Assembly (NCBI GenBank): GCA_942493145.1
Contig: OW818679.1
Span: 4,154,001-4,218,000 of the forward strand
DNA: 64,000 nt
Origin: ENR-C20 sp942493145
Lineage (GTDB): Bacteria > Bacillota > Clostridia > Acetivibrionales > DTU013
Direction of reading: 5' to 3'
In this document: one piece after another, positions 45,529 to 53,815 of the stretch
Position numbering within the stretch: the first letter of the stretch is position 1
Layout of the letters: the number at the start of each line of letters is the position of its first letter
The notes under the pieces: generated by a model
The model's input: the letters and a program-made list of their open reading frames with translations, nothing else
Told to the model about the DNA's origin: nothing
The model's database searches: none
Translations under genes and position numbers: made by a program

Positions 45529-46359
45529 ATGGAATTGGAAAAGGGACGGCTTATAGGAAAAGGTAAAACAGCTGAAGTTTACAAGTGGGGACAGGACAGG
45601 GTGCTTAAGCTGTATTTTGAAAAATTCAGCGAGAATTGGGTCAATAGAGAGGCAATGACCCAAAATATAGTGCATGAGGCAGGTGTAGACTGCCCTGCGG
45701 TTTTCGAAGTGGTGGAAATAAATGGGCGAAGGGGCATGATTACTCAGAGGGTATACGGAAGGTCCCTTTTAAAATGCATCGCTGATGAACCCTGGAGGCT
45801 TTTCTGTTTCGTCAGACAGATAGCCAGGATGCAATACGGCATTCACAAATTTTCCGCATCAGGCCTGCCTTCCCAGATGGAAAGGTTTGCATATACTTTT
45901 AGCCGGTCTTCTGAAATTCTCGGAGGCAGGGAGGAGCGGATACTCAAATACATGGGAAGCCTTACGGATGGCTCAAGCGTGTGTCACGGAGACCTCCATT
46001 TCAACAATATCATGGCATCCTGCGGCAGACTTGTTGCAATTGACTGGAACAGCGCATACTGCGGTAACCCTCATGGTGATGTTGCAAGGACCTTTTTGAT
46101 ACTCAGCTCGCCCTCGGTTCCTGCCTGGATTCCCGAAACGCTGAAGCTTCCTTATTTGTATGTAAAATGGCTTGCTTCGGTCAATTACCTCAATGAGTAT
46201 ATGCGGCTCTCAAAGGCAAGTTTTAAAGAAATCGATGCCTGGACCCTACCGGTAGCCGCTGCCAGACTAAAGGACAATGCGCCGGGTGAAAGGGCTTGGT
46301 TAATGGGTATTATCGACCAGCGGATTGGAAAGCTATGTCCTTCTCTGGAACAAGACTAA
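45529..46359 (+). CDS. Aminoglycoside phosphotransferase (APH)-like kinase
   Basis: A 276-residue protein of the APH/choline-kinase-like fold. The N-terminal GKGKTAEVYKWGQDRVLKLY carries the ATP-binding Gly loop and Lys. The catalytic loop is HGDLHFNNIM (about 153-162) and the metal site is AIDWNSAY (about 170-177), an N replacing the frequent DWE/DFD pattern. GCAGGAGTACTAGT precedes the ATG. It opens the acyl-chain cluster and is codirectional with two condensation-domain genes. Possible roles are phosphorylating the cluster's product or a precursor alcohol, or self-protection; sequence cannot decide. Confidence 0.82.
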   Translation: MELEKGRLIGKGKTAEVYKWGQDRVLKLYFEKFSENWVNREAMTQNIVHEAGVDCPAVFEVVEINGRRGMITQRVYGRSLLKCIADEPWRLFCFVRQIARMQYGIHKFSASGLPSQMERFAYTFSRSSEILGGREERILKYMGSLTDGSSVCHGDLHFNNIMASCGRLVAIDWNSAYCGNPHGDVARTFLILSSPSVPAWIPETLKLPYLYVKWLASVNYLNEYMRLSKASFKEIDAWTLPVAAARLKDNAPGERAWLMGIIDQRIGKLCPSLEQD

Positions 46360-46367
46360 TACACCTG

Positions 46368-46390
46368 ACATATCATGTTATGTAAACAAC
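46368..46390 (+). promoter_or_regulatory. TATGTAAA-type motif before the first condensation gene
   Basis: ACATATCATG followed by TTATGTAAACAAC lies 26 bases before the start at 46416. It shares ACATATCAT and TTATGTAAA with the site before the APH-like gene. Confidence 0.45.
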
Positions 46391-46415
46391 TTTCATTTAT
46401 GGAGGAAGTCGAAGG

Positions 46416-47756
46416 ATGAAAAAAAATTGCAACACCGGGGAACCAACGGCCACCATTCCGGCTAACGGACATGATATCTGCAATTATCTCGCAAGGTATG
46501 GAATGGCCAATTACCAGATCCAAACCGTAATGAAGCTGGATGGCAGTCTCGATTTCGAACTCCTTAAAGAAGCAGCAGAAATTGTTGCAAGCGCAGAACC
46601 GGCTTCAGGTGGCCTCTTTGTAAAATGCGACCCACCCTTTTGGAAACCAGTGGACTCAGATGAATCATGTATTTGCTCAATTGAGGAGATTACAGACATT
46701 GATGGGGCTGTTTCCAGGTACCTGGAAAGCAAGCTTGATATGGATAGGGATCCAATGGTTAAGATGCGGCTTTTCCGATCGGGTCCCGAAGATACGCTTT
46801 GCATAAAAATAAATCACACTTTTTGTGATGGCGCCGGTGTCAAGGAATATATCAGTCTGTTGTCACAATCCTACTCCCTGCTTGAAGGTGGAAACACTGA
46901 GGAATTGCCAAAACCAGCCTTACGCACCAGAAATGATCAGGACAGATTGTTTAAAGGGCTTGGGATAAAGACCCCGGTTAAGGCTTGGAAACCAACCATT
47001 AAAAAAGCTATCCCTTTCTGGCAATTCCCATGGAGGAAGGCTACTATAAGTGACTTCAAATTCATTGTCAGCAGACTTCCCGAAGGCGGGCTGGGAAAAA
47101 TAAAAGAGTATACAAAATCAAGAGGTGTAACCATAAATGATATGGTTCTCACTGCGTTTTACCGCACTTTGCTCCGAATTTCAAAACCCCTGTATGGAGT
47201 ACCAATGGAAATACCCGTAACGGTCGATCTGCGGAGGTATCTAAATGATGGAAGGGCTGAAGCTATCAGGAATTTTTCGGGTGGTGTCGATACCGTAATA
47301 GCAAGGATTCCTGGCGAAAGCTTTGAAGGAACACTTTCAAGGGTGTCGCATAAGATGCGGAAAATGAAAAGGCACAAGCCGGGCCTGCAACATGCCATTG
47401 CTGCAGAATTTGTTGAGAAGATGGATTTCCAGCAGCTATGCAATTACTATAAAAAAATTTCGCAGATATCTGAACAGGCAGATACTCTACCCTTCAGTTT
47501 AGGTTTCTGCACGCCCGGCCTGTCTAATCTGGGATTAATTTCAGAGCAGCCTGTCAGGTTTGGAAGCAGGACGGTGACTGATGCTTATATCCTCCCCCCC
47601 GCATTGCACCCACCCGGGTTACTCCTGCTAGTCAGCACTTATAACGGTATATTGACCCTGACTATGGCTTATTACAAGGGCACTGTCAGCAGAAGCCTTT
47701 TACGCAAGCTGCTTTCAGGCACAAAAAACGAACTACTGAGAGGTGCAGAAAAATGA
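46416..47756 (+). CDS. Stand-alone condensation-domain acyltransferase (COG4908-like), copy 1
   Basis: A 446-residue protein of the condensation/acyltransferase superfamily (NRPS C domains, PapA, wax ester synthases). The active-site motif is NHTFCDGAG (catalytic His about 134 and Asp about 138). EIPVTVDLRRYL followed by AIRNFSGGVD, and CTPGLSNLGLIS, are shared with the downstream copy. There is no adenylation or carrier domain fused to it. GGAGGAAGTCGAAGG precedes the ATG. It overlaps the second copy by four bases. Predicted to move an acyl group from a thioester to an alcohol or amine; donor is probably the cluster's ACP. Confidence 0.83.
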   Translation: MKKNCNTGEPTATIPANGHDICNYLARYGMANYQIQTVMKLDGSLDFELLKEAAEIVASAEPASGGLFVKCDPPFWKPVDSDESCICSIEEITDIDGAVSRYLESKLDMDRDPMVKMRLFRSGPEDTLCIKINHTFCDGAGVKEYISLLSQSYSLLEGGNTEELPKPALRTRNDQDRLFKGLGIKTPVKAWKPTIKKAIPFWQFPWRKATISDFKFIVSRLPEGGLGKIKEYTKSRGVTINDMVLTAFYRTLLRISKPLYGVPMEIPVTVDLRRYLNDGRAEAIRNFSGGVDTVIARIPGESFEGTLSRVSHKMRKMKRHKPGLQHAIAAEFVEKMDFQQLCNYYKKISQISEQADTLPFSLGFCTPGLSNLGLISEQPVRFGSRTVTDAYILPPALHPPGLLLLVSTYNGILTLTMAYYKGTVSRSLLRKLLSGTKNELLRGAEK

Positions 47757-49258
47757 AGTTTAAATTTGAAACCGGAAATACAAAGTTCAAGATCACAATA
47801 GACGATAAGGCAATATTCAAAATAAACCCCGCTTTCTTCAGCAGGTATCTTGATTATTATAAAAAAGATCCATCCTCCAGCGCCCCTGAAGCCTCCCCTG
47901 CCGGTTCATCTGAAGGGTACACAGCCGGTTCATCTAAAGGCTTCTCCCGTTTGATACATGCCACAGGGCACGATATCTACAACTATGTGGCTCGTTATGG
48001 GACGGGAAACTTCCAGCTCCAGCCGGTGTTGCTACTGAAAGACAAACTGGATTACAGCCGGCTGGAAAAATCCGTTATGCTATCCGTTATGGCTGAGCCG
48101 ATATTGGGCTGCCGGTTTGTCGAGGCCGAGACTCCCTTTTGGAAACCCCTTGAGAACATCGACAAAGTAGATTTTTGCAGCCTGGAAGAGACGAGTGATT
48201 CAGAAGGCTCGATAAAGAGGTATCTTGACAGCTCCCTGGACATGGATAATGACCCCATGGTTAAAATCAGGTTGGTACGTTCAGAGAAAAGCGACGTACT
48301 GATTATCAAACTAAACCATGCCTGTTGTGATGGCGGAGGCGTAAAGGATTATATACAACTGCTTTCGGACATATATACGCGATTGGGGGATGGAGACGGC
48401 ACATATCTCCCTATGCCTCATGAAAGAACTCGGAGGGACCAGGATTGTCTTTTCAGCTCACTTGGAATTGCAGATCCCGAGATGGCATGGATCCCTGGTT
48501 CTGAAATTTCCACTCCTACCTGGCCTTTCCCCTGGAAGCTCTGTGGCTCACCTTCTGCACGTACTGTGGTTTTCAGGTTGCCGGACGAACAGCTCACCGG
48601 CCTGGAGGATTATTCAAGTAATTCTGGCTGTACCATAAACGACCTTATGCTGACTGCGTTCTACAGGGCGATGGCACGCATTGGATATGCTTCATACGGA
48701 TCACCTATGGAGATTCCAGTCACGGTTGATCTGAGGCGATACCTTCCTGAAGGAAAGACCGAGGCGATAAGAAACTTCTCGGGTTCAGTGAATACTCGAA
48801 TTATTATGGCTGAAGGAGATACCTTCGATGACACACTTTCAAAGGTTACTGAAGTGATGAGTGACATAAAGAGTGAATATCCGGGCCTTCAGAGCGCTAT
48901 TGGCCTGGAACGTTTGGAAAAACTGAGCTTTTGTGAGACTCTGGCCTATTTTCAGGTTCCGCCAAAGGAAAAACAGGATGCTGCAACCAGCCTGTATTAC
49001 TGTGGTGATAAATGCCTGCCTACATTGTCCAACCTGGGGTATATCAGCAAAACCCCTATTCTATTCGGAGACATCGAAGTTCAGGAGATTTATGTTGTTC
49101 CTCCCGTGGTAAAGGCTCCCGGCTTACTTTTGATGGTAAGCACCTATAAAAGGGTAATAACACTCACAGCCGGCTATTTTGAAGCTTCTGTCAGTCGCGT
49201 GGATGTGGAAAGGCTGCTGGGTCTGATCAGGGACGAGTTGGCTGAAGCCTGCAAGTAA
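47753..49258 (+). CDS. Stand-alone condensation-domain acyltransferase (COG4908-like), copy 2
   Basis: A 501-residue paralogue of the preceding gene. The core has NHACCDGGG (His about 189, Asp about 193), EIPVTVDLRRYL and AIRNFSGSVN, and PTLSNLGYIS. Unlike copy 1 it has an N-terminal extension of about 60 residues (MKFKFETGNTKFKITIDD, then a Ser/Gly-rich linker with a near repeat of AGSSEGYTAGSSKGF). The extension is beta-rich and of unknown function. ATGA overlap with copy 1 shows coupled translation. Both catalytic residues are present, so both copies are likely active, perhaps on different acceptors, or as a heterodimer. Confidence 0.83.
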   Translation: MKFKFETGNTKFKITIDDKAIFKINPAFFSRYLDYYKKDPSSSAPEASPAGSSEGYTAGSSKGFSRLIHATGHDIYNYVARYGTGNFQLQPVLLLKDKLDYSRLEKSVMLSVMAEPILGCRFVEAETPFWKPLENIDKVDFCSLEETSDSEGSIKRYLDSSLDMDNDPMVKIRLVRSEKSDVLIIKLNHACCDGGGVKDYIQLLSDIYTRLGDGDGTYLPMPHERTRRDQDCLFSSLGIADPEMAWIPGSEISTPTWPFPWKLCGSPSARTVVFRLPDEQLTGLEDYSSNSGCTINDLMLTAFYRAMARIGYASYGSPMEIPVTVDLRRYLPEGKTEAIRNFSGSVNTRIIMAEGDTFDDTLSKVTEVMSDIKSEYPGLQSAIGLERLEKLSFCETLAYFQVPPKEKQDAATSLYYCGDKCLPTLSNLGYISKTPILFGDIEVQEIYVVPPVVKAPGLLLMVSTYKRVITLTAGYFEASVSRVDVERLLGLIRDELAEACK

Positions 49259-49263
49259 AGAGG

Positions 49264-50025
49264 TTAATGTGCCATATAACCACCGTCTACGATCATGGAG
49301 GTGCCGGTGATGAACCTGGCTGCATCACTCAGGAGGAATGCTGCAGCCGACGCTACATCCAGAGGCTTGCCGAGACCCAGTAATTGTCGTTTCCTAAGTC
49401 CGTCCTCAAAGGAATTGTCATTTACGATCTCCTTCAGTCCTTCATAAATAGGTGTCGCAACAATACCCGGAGCAACGGCATTTATCCTGATATTTTTTGG
49501 TGCCAGCTCCAGTGCCATAGGTCTTATGGCACTGTCCAGGGCCCCCTTGCTCGAACAGTATGCTGTGAGGCCTCTGGCGCCCACCCTTCCGGATAAGGAT
49601 GAAATGGCAACTACACTTCCTCCGCTGTCATTGTTTTTTCTTTTTGAATAGTGTTTTACAAGTTCTATGAAGGAAAAAAGGTTTATTGTCATTATTTCCT
49701 TGAGATCATCGGTTTTTAGAAACTGAAGGGGCACTGTTTTTGATATCCCGGCTGAATGAACCAGTCCGTTGAGCTTGAAGCCGTTGCTGCAAACACTTTC
49801 CATCATGGATCCGATACCTTCCAGAATGTTCAGGTCAAACCCCACCAATACATGTCTGCCCGGTTCAAGGTTTTTCAGGGTTTCCTTCAGTTTATCCTCA
49901 TTTCTTGCAACAAGCACAACATTAGCGCCCAACTTGCTCAGAAGTATTGCCGTTTCCCTTCCGATGCCCGAAGAGGCGCCGGTGACCAATATATTCCTGC
50001 CTTCAAGCTCCATGGGATTGATCAT
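49264..50025 (-). CDS. FabG-like short-chain dehydrogenase/reductase
   Basis: A 253-residue classical SDR: TGASSGIG (15-22), NxAG variant VHSAGIS, catalytic serine in ISSLSG, and YCSSK (YxxxK) with LELAPKNIRINAVAPG after it; the C-terminus is IVDGGYMAH. The likely reaction is NADPH-dependent reduction of a 3-ketoacyl-ACP. GGGAGGCTGAACA precedes the ATG. It is the last gene of the ACP-KAS III-SDR operon and ends six bases from the convergent condensation gene. Confidence 0.88.
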   Translation of the reverse strand: MINPMELEGRNILVTGASSGIGRETAILLSKLGANVVLVARNEDKLKETLKNLEPGRHVLVGFDLNILEGIGSMMESVCSNGFKLNGLVHSAGISKTVPLQFLKTDDLKEIMTINLFSFIELVKHYSKRKNNDSGGSVVAISSLSGRVGARGLTAYCSSKGALDSAIRPMALELAPKNIRINAVAPGIVATPIYEGLKEIVNDNSFEDGLRKRQLLGLGKPLDVASAAAFLLSDAARFITGTSMIVDGGYMAH

Positions 50026-50028
50026 TGT

Positions 50029-51150
50029 TCAGCCTCCCTTGTAATAATCACTTGTATAAATCATCGGAAGGCATGCATTCCTGTCCATTTCAAGATAAAT
50101 GCCACCCCAGGAGAGACCGACACCGAAGCCGCACAAGAAAAGCCTTACAATTCCATCATTCTTTTCTTCAGACCCCTCTGTACCCGAATTCTCTGCATTC
50201 TCTGCATTCTCCGCATTCTCCTTATCCGTCCTATCCTTCTTATCCCCCAGAGCATCCACAAGGGTCAGCGGTATCGATTCCCCGCTTGTATTACCGTATC
50301 TGTCTATTGATACCGGCACCTTCTCCATGGGGATATCAAGCTTTTTAGCCAGGTGTTTCAGAATGAAAAGGTTGGCCTGGTGGAATACATACATGTCAAT
50401 TGCCTGCTTGTCGATTTCGTATTTGGACATGAATTCCCTTATTGACCGTGGAACATCTGAAATGGTGAATGTAAATATTTCCGAACCATTCATGGCCAAC
50501 TCATATTCGGAGGCCTCAGCAGTCGTCCTGCTCCTGCTTCTTGCATGGCCTGCAGGTACGATTATACTCCTGTATCCGCTTCCCTTGGTTTTAAGAAAAA
50601 ATTTCATCTCTTTCCCAGGTGATCTTTCAAGTGCAGTTGCAGTACCGCCATCGCCGAATATCATTGCTGTGGCACTGTCATTGGGATTTATGCCGTAATT
50701 GCTTGTATCCCCGACAAGCAGCAGTACCCTGTTGATATTACCTGTGGATATGAGCGAAGCAGCCATACAAATGCCATAAACATAAGCTGAGCACCCAAGA
50801 TTGATATCAAAAGCGATACAATCCTCTGAGAGGCCCATCCTGTGCTGCAGTACACATGCAGTGGCCGGTATGGCATAGTCAGGGGTCTGGGTCATCAGTA
50901 TGAGTGCATCAATTGTTTCCAGCCCCCAGCCCAGTTTTTCAAGCAATCTGACTGCAGCAGCATGGCACATATCGGAGGCGCATTGCTCATCCAATGCCAC
51001 ATGTCTTGTTCTGACCCCTGTCATGTTCATGAATTTGCGGACACTTTCCGCACCGAAAACGCCCTCATATTCCTCATTGTTAACTGAATGTTCGGGCACG
51101 GCACAGGCTATTCCCTTTATTTCAACATCTTTTATAATTCCGGATGCCAT
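50029..51150 (-). CDS. 3-oxoacyl-ACP synthase III (KAS III/FabH-like) with low-complexity insertion
   Basis: A 373-residue thiolase-fold synthase. The catalytic triad is visible: Cys in NLGCSAYVYG (about 120), His in FHQANLFILK (about 257) and Asn in YGNTSGESIP (about 287). Between LVDALGD and GIVRLFLCGFG is a hydrophilic insertion of about 30 residues containing three ENA repeats (ENAENAENAENSG), absent from normal FabH. GAGGTGACAAA precedes the ATG. It lies between ACP and SDR genes. It should condense an acyl-CoA with malonyl-ACP, or like some KAS III proteins transfer an acyl group; the insertion may bind a partner. Confidence 0.88.
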   Translation of the reverse strand: MASGIIKDVEIKGIACAVPEHSVNNEEYEGVFGAESVRKFMNMTGVRTRHVALDEQCASDMCHAAAVRLLEKLGWGLETIDALILMTQTPDYAIPATACVLQHRMGLSEDCIAFDINLGCSAYVYGICMAASLISTGNINRVLLLVGDTSNYGINPNDSATAMIFGDGGTATALERSPGKEMKFFLKTKGSGYRSIIVPAGHARSRSRTTAEASEYELAMNGSEIFTFTISDVPRSIREFMSKYEIDKQAIDMYVFHQANLFILKHLAKKLDIPMEKVPVSIDRYGNTSGESIPLTLVDALGDKKDRTDKENAENAENAENSGTEGSEEKNDGIVRLFLCGFGVGLSWGGIYLEMDRNACLPMIYTSDYYKGG

Positions 51151-51159
51151 TTTGTCACC

Positions 51160-51378
51160 TCATTCCATGATATCAATGATATCCTTTATAGATTTAAATT
51201 CTTTGACAATATCAGGCTCAAGTACTTTGCCATAGACTTCGTCAACCAATGCTATCAGGCCTATTCTTGCCATGGAATCCCACTGGCTGATTTCAGCCAG
51301 CTCTTCTTCCCCTTCCAGGGAATCTCTATCTATGTCAAGCAGCTCCTCCAGCATATTCAGCTTCTCCTTCAATGTCAT
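51160..51378 (-). CDS. Discrete acyl carrier protein
   Basis: A 72-residue acidic, helical protein. The phosphopantetheine attachment site is QWDSMARIGL with Ser 35; helix 3 and the acidic end (KSIKDIIDIME) fit an ACP. The W-D-S-M form (instead of DSL) is seen in secondary-metabolism ACPs. GGGGGAGAGG precedes the ATG. It opens the operon with KAS III (9 bases later) and SDR, and would carry the growing acyl chain for this cluster. Confidence 0.9.
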   Translation of the reverse strand: MTLKEKLNMLEELLDIDRDSLEGEEELAEISQWDSMARIGLIALVDEVYGKVLEPDIVKEFKSIKDIIDIME

Positions 51379-51430
51379 ATGAACCTCTCCCCCTGTAAAT
51401 GTGATTGCCTTTTTGGCATAATTGAATTGC

Positions 51431-51449
51431 GTTTACATAATAACATATG
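51431..51449 (-). promoter_or_regulatory. TATGTAAA-type motif before the ACP operon
   Basis: The reverse strand reads CATATGTTATTATGTAAAC about 50 bases upstream of the ACP start. It shares TTATGTAAAC with the site before the first condensation gene. Confidence 0.45.
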
Positions 51450-51528
51450 CGGTTTTCAAAAAATTGTGAACCGAAACCTTCCATGGCAATTTTATGATGC
51501 CATTTGCATATTCTGAAATCAGGCAGAA

Positions 51529-51540
51529 ATATGTTATGTG
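51529..51540 (+). promoter_or_regulatory. Partial TATGTAAA-type motif before the thioesterase
   Basis: ATATGTTATGTG, 30 bases before the thioesterase start, matches the ATATGTTATGT part of the ACP-operon and condensation-gene sites. Confidence 0.35.
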
Positions 51541-51570
51541 CCGTCAATAAGCATGAAATTTGGAGGTAGT

Positions 51571-51990
51571 ATGGTAACGATAACTCATCACACGGTAAGA
51601 CGCGATGAAATAGACCGGATGGGCATAGTCCACCATTCGAACTATCTTGTCTGGTTTGAGAATGGCCGAAAGGAATACTTCAAAAAAGCTGGATTGCCTC
51701 TTTCTGAAATACGTGCCAAAGGCTTCTTCCTTCCCCTGTCCGAGATGAACTGTGAATTCAGACGACCTGCAAGACATGGGGAGGAACTTGTCATAGAGAC
51801 CAGGATGACTTTCCTGTCATGTGTAAAGCTGAAGTTTGAATACACTGTATATGACGCTTCAGGACGCAATAGTCCGCTGGCTTTGGGCAGAACGGTCCAT
51901 GCCTGGACCGACAGGAAAATAAGGGCGGTAAACCTTGAGAAGGCTGCACCGGAGATATATGTCTTTATATCTGATTGCCTGACAGAATAG
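51571..51990 (+). CDS. YbgC/FadM-type acyl thioesterase (4HBT hot-dog fold)
   Basis: A 139-residue hot-dog thioesterase. The catalytic segment VRRDEIDRMGIVHHSNYLVWFE contains the conserved Asp and the HxxY pattern; LSEMNCEFRRPARHGEEL is the next conserved stretch. ATG 51571 has TTTGGAGGTAGT upstream; the frame is open to 51538. It is divergent from the ACP operon and shares its promoter region. It would release acyl chains from ACP or CoA. Confidence 0.88.
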   Translation: MVTITHHTVRRDEIDRMGIVHHSNYLVWFENGRKEYFKKAGLPLSEIRAKGFFLPLSEMNCEFRRPARHGEELVIETRMTFLSCVKLKFEYTVYDASGRNSPLALGRTVHAWTDRKIRAVNLEKAAPEIYVFISDCLTE

Positions 51991-51999
51991 AAACATTCT

Positions 52000-53811
52000 T
52001 CAATTGAGATAGTTGCTTTTCATAGCCACCCGCTTCTTCTGCAGTTCTTTTCTGGCCCAATCGAGTGTTGCTTCAGCTCCAAGCCTCCTGCAGTCCTCGA
52101 TGAATTTCAGCTTACCGCTGCTGAAGTCAGCTTCGGTTTTGGCCATTATAAGCTTCAGCTGGTTTGCCTGTATATACTCATATAACTCATTGTCGGTCTT
52201 CTTTATAGTTCCCTTTTGGATGGAGACCATTGATAAGAGAGAGGTGTCATAATCCTTGCTGGTTATTGCAGGGTTATTGTAATAGAGGTCCCCTGGCAGA
52301 TTGATGCCAAAATGCTTCACAGCCTTTTTCATAAGCGGCGTCATCCTCTGTGCCGTATATTCCGGCATGTATCTGAAATAAACGGGTGTCCCGTAAGATG
52401 GATCCATTACAGTCTGTCCACGTCCAGCCAATCTTTCGTATTTGTTCACTCCGGATTTGAGTAAAAAGTCAGGATCTTCAGCAATGGCCTTCAATGTAGC
52501 TTCACTGATGACCGGCTTCCCGTCGGCCTCTTCCCAGTTCAATCCCTTCACACCGTTGTAAATAAGCTCACAGCCCTCATATGAGGTGAAAAAGTTTAAC
52601 AGCTCCATAGCCTTTTCCGGATATTTTGTTTTACTTGAAACAAAGAACGTATAGCTTCCCTGGGGATGTGAGTATACAGTGGTGTACTTCGCCTGGATGG
52701 TCGGCTTAGGCATCTGAAAAAAGCCTTTCCCGGGCATTCCGGCTTTAGCAAAGGAAGTATTGGCCTGTTCCACACTCCAGTCGACAAAACCTAAAAAAAG
52801 GTTCCCTGCCGTCATCTTCAGCATATAATCGTCAAACCGGCTGCTGAAGCATTCGGGATCAAGTATCCCAACCCTGTATGCCCTGTTGAACCAGTTAAGG
52901 GCTTTCCAGTAAAACGAGCCGGCATTCAGTACTTTGGAATCGAGGGTTTGGGATTCCTGATCCATATATACATGAGTTTCAATGGTTCCGTCGCCCTCAA
53001 TTGCACCAAAAAAGGCGTTAAGGGGCCAATCATTCCAGTGTACCGCATCGGCGAACCACGCTGATACCCCATAGTTTTTATCACCCTCGATATTGACCGG
53101 CTCCATCTTCATCATCTGCTGCATTACAGGAATATAGTCGTCCATCGTATCAAGGGCCGGATAGCCCAATTCTTCCCACAGATCATACCTTAGGTATGGC
53201 GCAACTGAAACCTGGAGGGGATCCATTGTTTTGTCTCCACTGCTCTTCCACCAGTATAGCTTTCCATCACTTGCACCTCTGTCATCCATTGATTCATAGG
53301 CCCTTGAATACTCCAGCCTGTAAGGTGTTTCGGATACGATATCCGGCGCATATTCCAGATAATCGTCGAGACAGAGGGCTGCTCCCGCCGATAATATCCT
53401 GGACTTGAAACCAACCTGTTCAGGTACGTTTACAATGTCCGGCAGGTCGTCGCTAGCCAGGGCAGCAGCGAAGGAATCACTGTAATTTGCAAAGGAATTG
53501 GCTGGAGTGACATCCATTATGATACCTGTTCTTTTCGTAATCTCCTTTGCCACAGGATCCTCCTGTATACCTGGCGGGAAACTTTTGTTGAATGCCATGG
53601 TCCATATTTTAAGTGTTATCATCGCATCCGGTCCAGCTGCAGTATTATCGGCAGGCCCTTCACTTCCGGCTGATCCGGCAGTATCCCAACTGATACCCAC
53701 CTTTGCTCCTGTATTATCACCGGTGCCCGAATCTCCTCTACAGCCAGGCATGGTGACAAGTATCATTGCGGCAGCCAATAAAAGAGCCGCCGTTCTGGTT
53801 TTCCTCTTCAT
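52000..53811 (-). CDS. Family 1 extracellular solute-binding lipoprotein
   Basis: A 603-residue binding protein of the LplA/YtcQ branch. A lipoprotein signal peptide (TAALLLAAAMILVTMPGC) precedes a Gly/Asp-rich linker. The mature part contains EDPVAKEITKRTGIIMDVT, LPDIVNVPEQ and AMELLNFFTSYEGCELIYNG, patterns of oligosaccharide-binding proteins in the family. ATG 53811 has AGGAGGTAAGTCA upstream; longer frames extend to 53865. It directly follows the YesN regulator gene. No permease of the LplB/LplC type is next to it. Confidence 0.88.
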   Translation of the reverse strand: MKRKTRTAALLLAAAMILVTMPGCRGDSGTGDNTGAKVGISWDTAGSAGSEGPADNTAAGPDAMITLKIWTMAFNKSFPPGIQEDPVAKEITKRTGIIMDVTPANSFANYSDSFAAALASDDLPDIVNVPEQVGFKSRILSAGAALCLDDYLEYAPDIVSETPYRLEYSRAYESMDDRGASDGKLYWWKSSGDKTMDPLQVSVAPYLRYDLWEELGYPALDTMDDYIPVMQQMMKMEPVNIEGDKNYGVSAWFADAVHWNDWPLNAFFGAIEGDGTIETHVYMDQESQTLDSKVLNAGSFYWKALNWFNRAYRVGILDPECFSSRFDDYMLKMTAGNLFLGFVDWSVEQANTSFAKAGMPGKGFFQMPKPTIQAKYTTVYSHPQGSYTFFVSSKTKYPEKAMELLNFFTSYEGCELIYNGVKGLNWEEADGKPVISEATLKAIAEDPDFLLKSGVNKYERLAGRGQTVMDPSYGTPVYFRYMPEYTAQRMTPLMKKAVKHFGINLPGDLYYNNPAITSKDYDTSLLSMVSIQKGTIKKTDNELYEYIQANQLKLIMAKTEADFSSGKLKFIEDCRRLGAEATLDWARKELQKKRVAMKSNYLN

Positions 53812-53815
53812 TGAC

